Part shown: piece after piece, positions 57,226 to 59,115 of the stretch
Layout of the letters: the number at the start of each line of letters is the position of its first letter
Numbering within the stretch: position 1 is the first letter of the stretch
Source of the DNA: Streptomyces sp. Ru62
Lineage (GTDB): Bacteria > Actinomycetota > Actinomycetes > Streptomycetales > Streptomycetaceae
NCBI RefSeq assembly: GCF_002920615.1
Contig: NZ_PQSU01000044.1
Span: 1 to 59,115, forward strand
Length of the DNA stretch: 59,115 nt
Reading direction: 5' to 3'
Made by a program: the position numbers and the translations under genes
Notes under the pieces: model-generated
The model's database searches: none
Told to the model about the DNA's origin: nothing
What the model saw: the letters and a program-made list of their open reading frames with translations, nothing else

Positions 57226-59064
57226 ATGTCTGTCAGGATAGATGGGGAAATGTCGGGCGGGGTTCCGGGCCGATCAAGCCTGGCGCGGCGCATACTGCGC
57301 GGCCCGCGCCCCGAGGCCGTTCCCGCCGTGGTCGGCAGGGCCGCCGCGCTCGTGGGCGCCCTGGACATCGCCGCGGGTGTGTTCCCGCGCTTCCGTCACA
57401 GCCGTATGCACGCCATGGCGGAGGTGCTGCCAGGCTCCTTCGGGCCGTTCGCGGCGGCGCTCTCGCTCAGCGCGGGCGTGCTGTTGCTGCTGCTCGCGCA
57501 CGGGCTCAAACGGCGCAAGCGCCGGGCGTGGCGTGCGGCGGTCGCGCTGCTTCCGGCGGGTGCGGTGGCGCAGTTCGCGTACCGGCACTCGGTCGTGGGC
57601 ATGCTGATCGCAGTCGCGCTGCTGGTACCGCTGCTGCGCCACCGCGACCAGTTCGCGGCCCTGCCGGACCCGCGCAGCAGGTGGCGCGCGCTCGCCAACT
57701 TCGTGCTCATGAGCGCCGGTTCCCTCGCCCTCGGTCTCGTCATCGTCAGCGTCCACCCGCACCGGACGATCGGCGACCCGAGCCTGGCCGACCGGCTGAC
57801 GCACGTCATCTACGGCCTGGCCGGCTTCGAGGGCCCGGTCGACTACCAGGGCAACACCTCCTGGACGGTCGCCTTCTCCCTCGGCGCCCTCGGCTGGATC
57901 ACCGCCGTCACCACGATCTACCTGGCCTTCCGCCCGGAGCACCCGGCCGCCCGTCTCACCGAGGACGACGAGGTCAAGCTGCGCGCGCTGCTGGAGAAGC
58001 ACGGCGGGCGCGACTCGCTCGGCCACTTCGCGCTGCGCCGCGACAAGGCCGTCGTGTTCTCGCCGAGCGGCAAGGCCGCGGTCACCTACCGGGTCGTGTC
58101 CGGCGTGATGCTCGCCAGCGGCGACCCCATCGGCGACGTCGAGGCCTGGCCGGGCGCCATCGAGCGCTTCATGGACGAGGCCAGGGCCCACTCGTGGACG
58201 CCCGCGGTGATGGGCTGCTCGGAGACCGGTGGCGAGGTGTGGACCCGCGAAACGGGCCTGGACGCCCTGGAACTGGGCGACGAGGCGGTGGTCGACGTGG
58301 CGGATTTCTCGCTCGCCGGACGCGCGATGCGCAACGTGCGCCAGATGGTCAAGCGCATCGAGCGGGCCGGCTACGAAACCCGGGTACGGCGCATCCGTGA
58401 CGTCGGCGAGGCCGAGCTGGAGCGGATCCGCCTGGCGGCGGAGGACTGGCGCGGCACGGACACCGAGCGCGGATTCTCCATGGCGCTCGGCCGCATCGGC
58501 GACCCTGCCGACGGCGACTGCCTGATCGCCACCGCCCACAAGCAGGACGACGAACCCGGTGAGTACGGCGACCTGAAGGCGATCCTCCACTTCGTGCCCT
58601 GGGGCAGGGACGGCGTGTCGCTGGACCTGATGCGCCGCGACCGCGGCGCCGACCCGGGCATGAACGAACTGCTGATCGTCGCCGCCCTGCAGGCCGCTCC
58701 GAGGTTCGGCATCACCCGGGTCTCGCTGAACTTCGCGATGTTCCGCTCCGCCCTCGCCCGCGGCGAGAAGATCGGCGCCGGCCCGGTGCTGCGCGCCTGG
58801 CGCGGGCTGCTGGTGTTCCTCTCGCGCTGGTTCCAGATCGAGTCGCTGTACAAGTTCAACGCCAAGTTCCAGCCACGCTGGGAACCGCGGTTCGTGGTCT
58901 ACCGGGCCTCCGCCGACCTGCCCCGCATCGGCTTCGCCGCCATGCAGGCGGAGGGCTTCGTCAACCTCGCCGTGCCGCTGCCGCGCTTCCTGCGCCGGCG
59001 CCGGTCGACGGCCCGGCGCGCCTGCGCGCACACGGTGACCGAACGGGACGTCCGGGCGGCCTGA
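57226..59064 (+). CDS. MprF-like membrane protein (phosphatidylglycerol lysyltransferase C-terminal domain)
   Basis: A 612-aa protein. The N-terminal part has about five to six membrane segments (FAAALSLSAGVLLLLLAHGL, VVGMLIAVALLVPLLR, ALANFVLMSAGSLALGLVIV). The cytoplasmic C-terminal half is a DUF2156/GNAT-like domain (LLEKHGGRDSLGHFALRRDK, GVMLASGDPIGDVEAWPGAI, MKR-type helices and FMDEARAHSWTP, then RFGITRVSLNFAMFRSA). Such enzymes transfer lysine or alanine from tRNA to phosphatidylglycerol, lowering surface charge. Start ATG 57226 is favoured; in-frame ATGs at 57166 and 57250 are alternatives. A SigE-type promoter is upstream. Confidence 0.88.
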   Translation: MSVRIDGEMSGGVPGRSSLARRILRGPRPEAVPAVVGRAAALVGALDIAAGVFPRFRHSRMHAMAEVLPGSFGPFAAALSLSAGVLLLLLAHGLKRRKRRAWRAAVALLPAGAVAQFAYRHSVVGMLIAVALLVPLLRHRDQFAALPDPRSRWRALANFVLMSAGSLALGLVIVSVHPHRTIGDPSLADRLTHVIYGLAGFEGPVDYQGNTSWTVAFSLGALGWITAVTTIYLAFRPEHPAARLTEDDEVKLRALLEKHGGRDSLGHFALRRDKAVVFSPSGKAAVTYRVVSGVMLASGDPIGDVEAWPGAIERFMDEARAHSWTPAVMGCSETGGEVWTRETGLDALELGDEAVVDVADFSLAGRAMRNVRQMVKRIERAGYETRVRRIRDVGEAELERIRLAAEDWRGTDTERGFSMALGRIGDPADGDCLIATAHKQDDEPGEYGDLKAILHFVPWGRDGVSLDLMRRDRGADPGMNELLIVAALQAAPRFGITRVSLNFAMFRSALARGEKIGAGPVLRAWRGLLVFLSRWFQIESLYKFNAKFQPRWEPRFVVYRASADLPRIGFAAMQAEGFVNLAVPLPRFLRRRRSTARRACAHTVTERDVRAA

Positions 59065-59115
59065 GCCGCCCACCTGCCCCCCACGCCCCGACACGCCGAG
59101 CGGTACGACCCCGGG

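Overview
The window is a high-GC (roughly 72-74 %) actinobacterial chromosome segment with very strong GC3 bias. Gene content and order match the Streptomyces core chromosome: trpS with a Trp leader peptide, proC, ilvD, radA-disA, mutY, sigE-cseA-cseB-cseC, clpC, lsr2, panC-nadB-nadC-coaX, a solitary nuoD and an mprF-like gene. The order resembles the S. coelicolor SCO3334-SCO3397 interval from memory; no search was run. I see no prophage, insertion sequence, CRISPR array, rRNA or tRNA.

Layout. 1-2.4 kb: trpS behind a ribosome-mediated transcription attenuator, convergent with proC. 2.4-6.4 kb (minus strand): two-gene ABC exporter with a palindromic operator on a probable leaderless promoter, a methyltransferase, a small membrane protein and an SH3-like protein. 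6.4-14.3 kb: receptor-type Ser/Thr kinase with a PQQ-type sensor, ilvD, TetR plus sugar isomerase, Ppx/GppA phosphatase and a Cys-rich unknown. 14.3-16.5 kb: a membrane-tethered ECF-sigma-like protein fused to a zinc-finger motif and a BACON-like exterior, apparently frameshifted at a C-run. 16.7-21.4 kb: radA, disA (c-di-AMP), a secreted/membrane protein and mutY. 21.6-25.0 kb: the cell-envelope stress operon sigE-cseABC.

25.2-31.0 kb: coupled AraC/VOC/methyltransferase operon, an MFS exporter with its divergent TetR regulator and paired operators, an M23 peptidase and a secreted acid phosphatase. 31.1-36.7 kb: clpC, a small unknown, lsr2, short-form N-acetylglutamate synthase, a BlaI-like regulator and a 59-aa membrane protein. 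36.8-39.2 kb: two unknowns, one an anchored surface protein. 39.3-44.8 kb: tightly overlapping cofactor operon (DUF2520 reductase-panC-nadB-nadC-coaX) for pantothenate/CoA and NAD. 44.9-59.1 kb: threonine-aldolase-like enzyme, Arg-rich small protein and ArsR regulator around a 33-bp palindrome, a NarL-type two-component pair, a MidA-like methyltransferase, solitary nuoD, two bacterial PH-domain membrane proteins, a coiled-coil protein, an esterase and an mprF-like protein with a SigE-type promoter.

Cell-envelope homeostasis is a theme: SigE-Cse, the peptidase, the PH-domain proteins, the esterase and MprF-like protein, with a SigE-consensus promoter linking the two ends. Many genes have a TANNNT hexamer 6-7 nt before the start codon, indicating leaderless mRNAs. 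The best candidates for a second look are the sigma/zinc-finger/BACON fusion and several uncharacterised operator palindromes.
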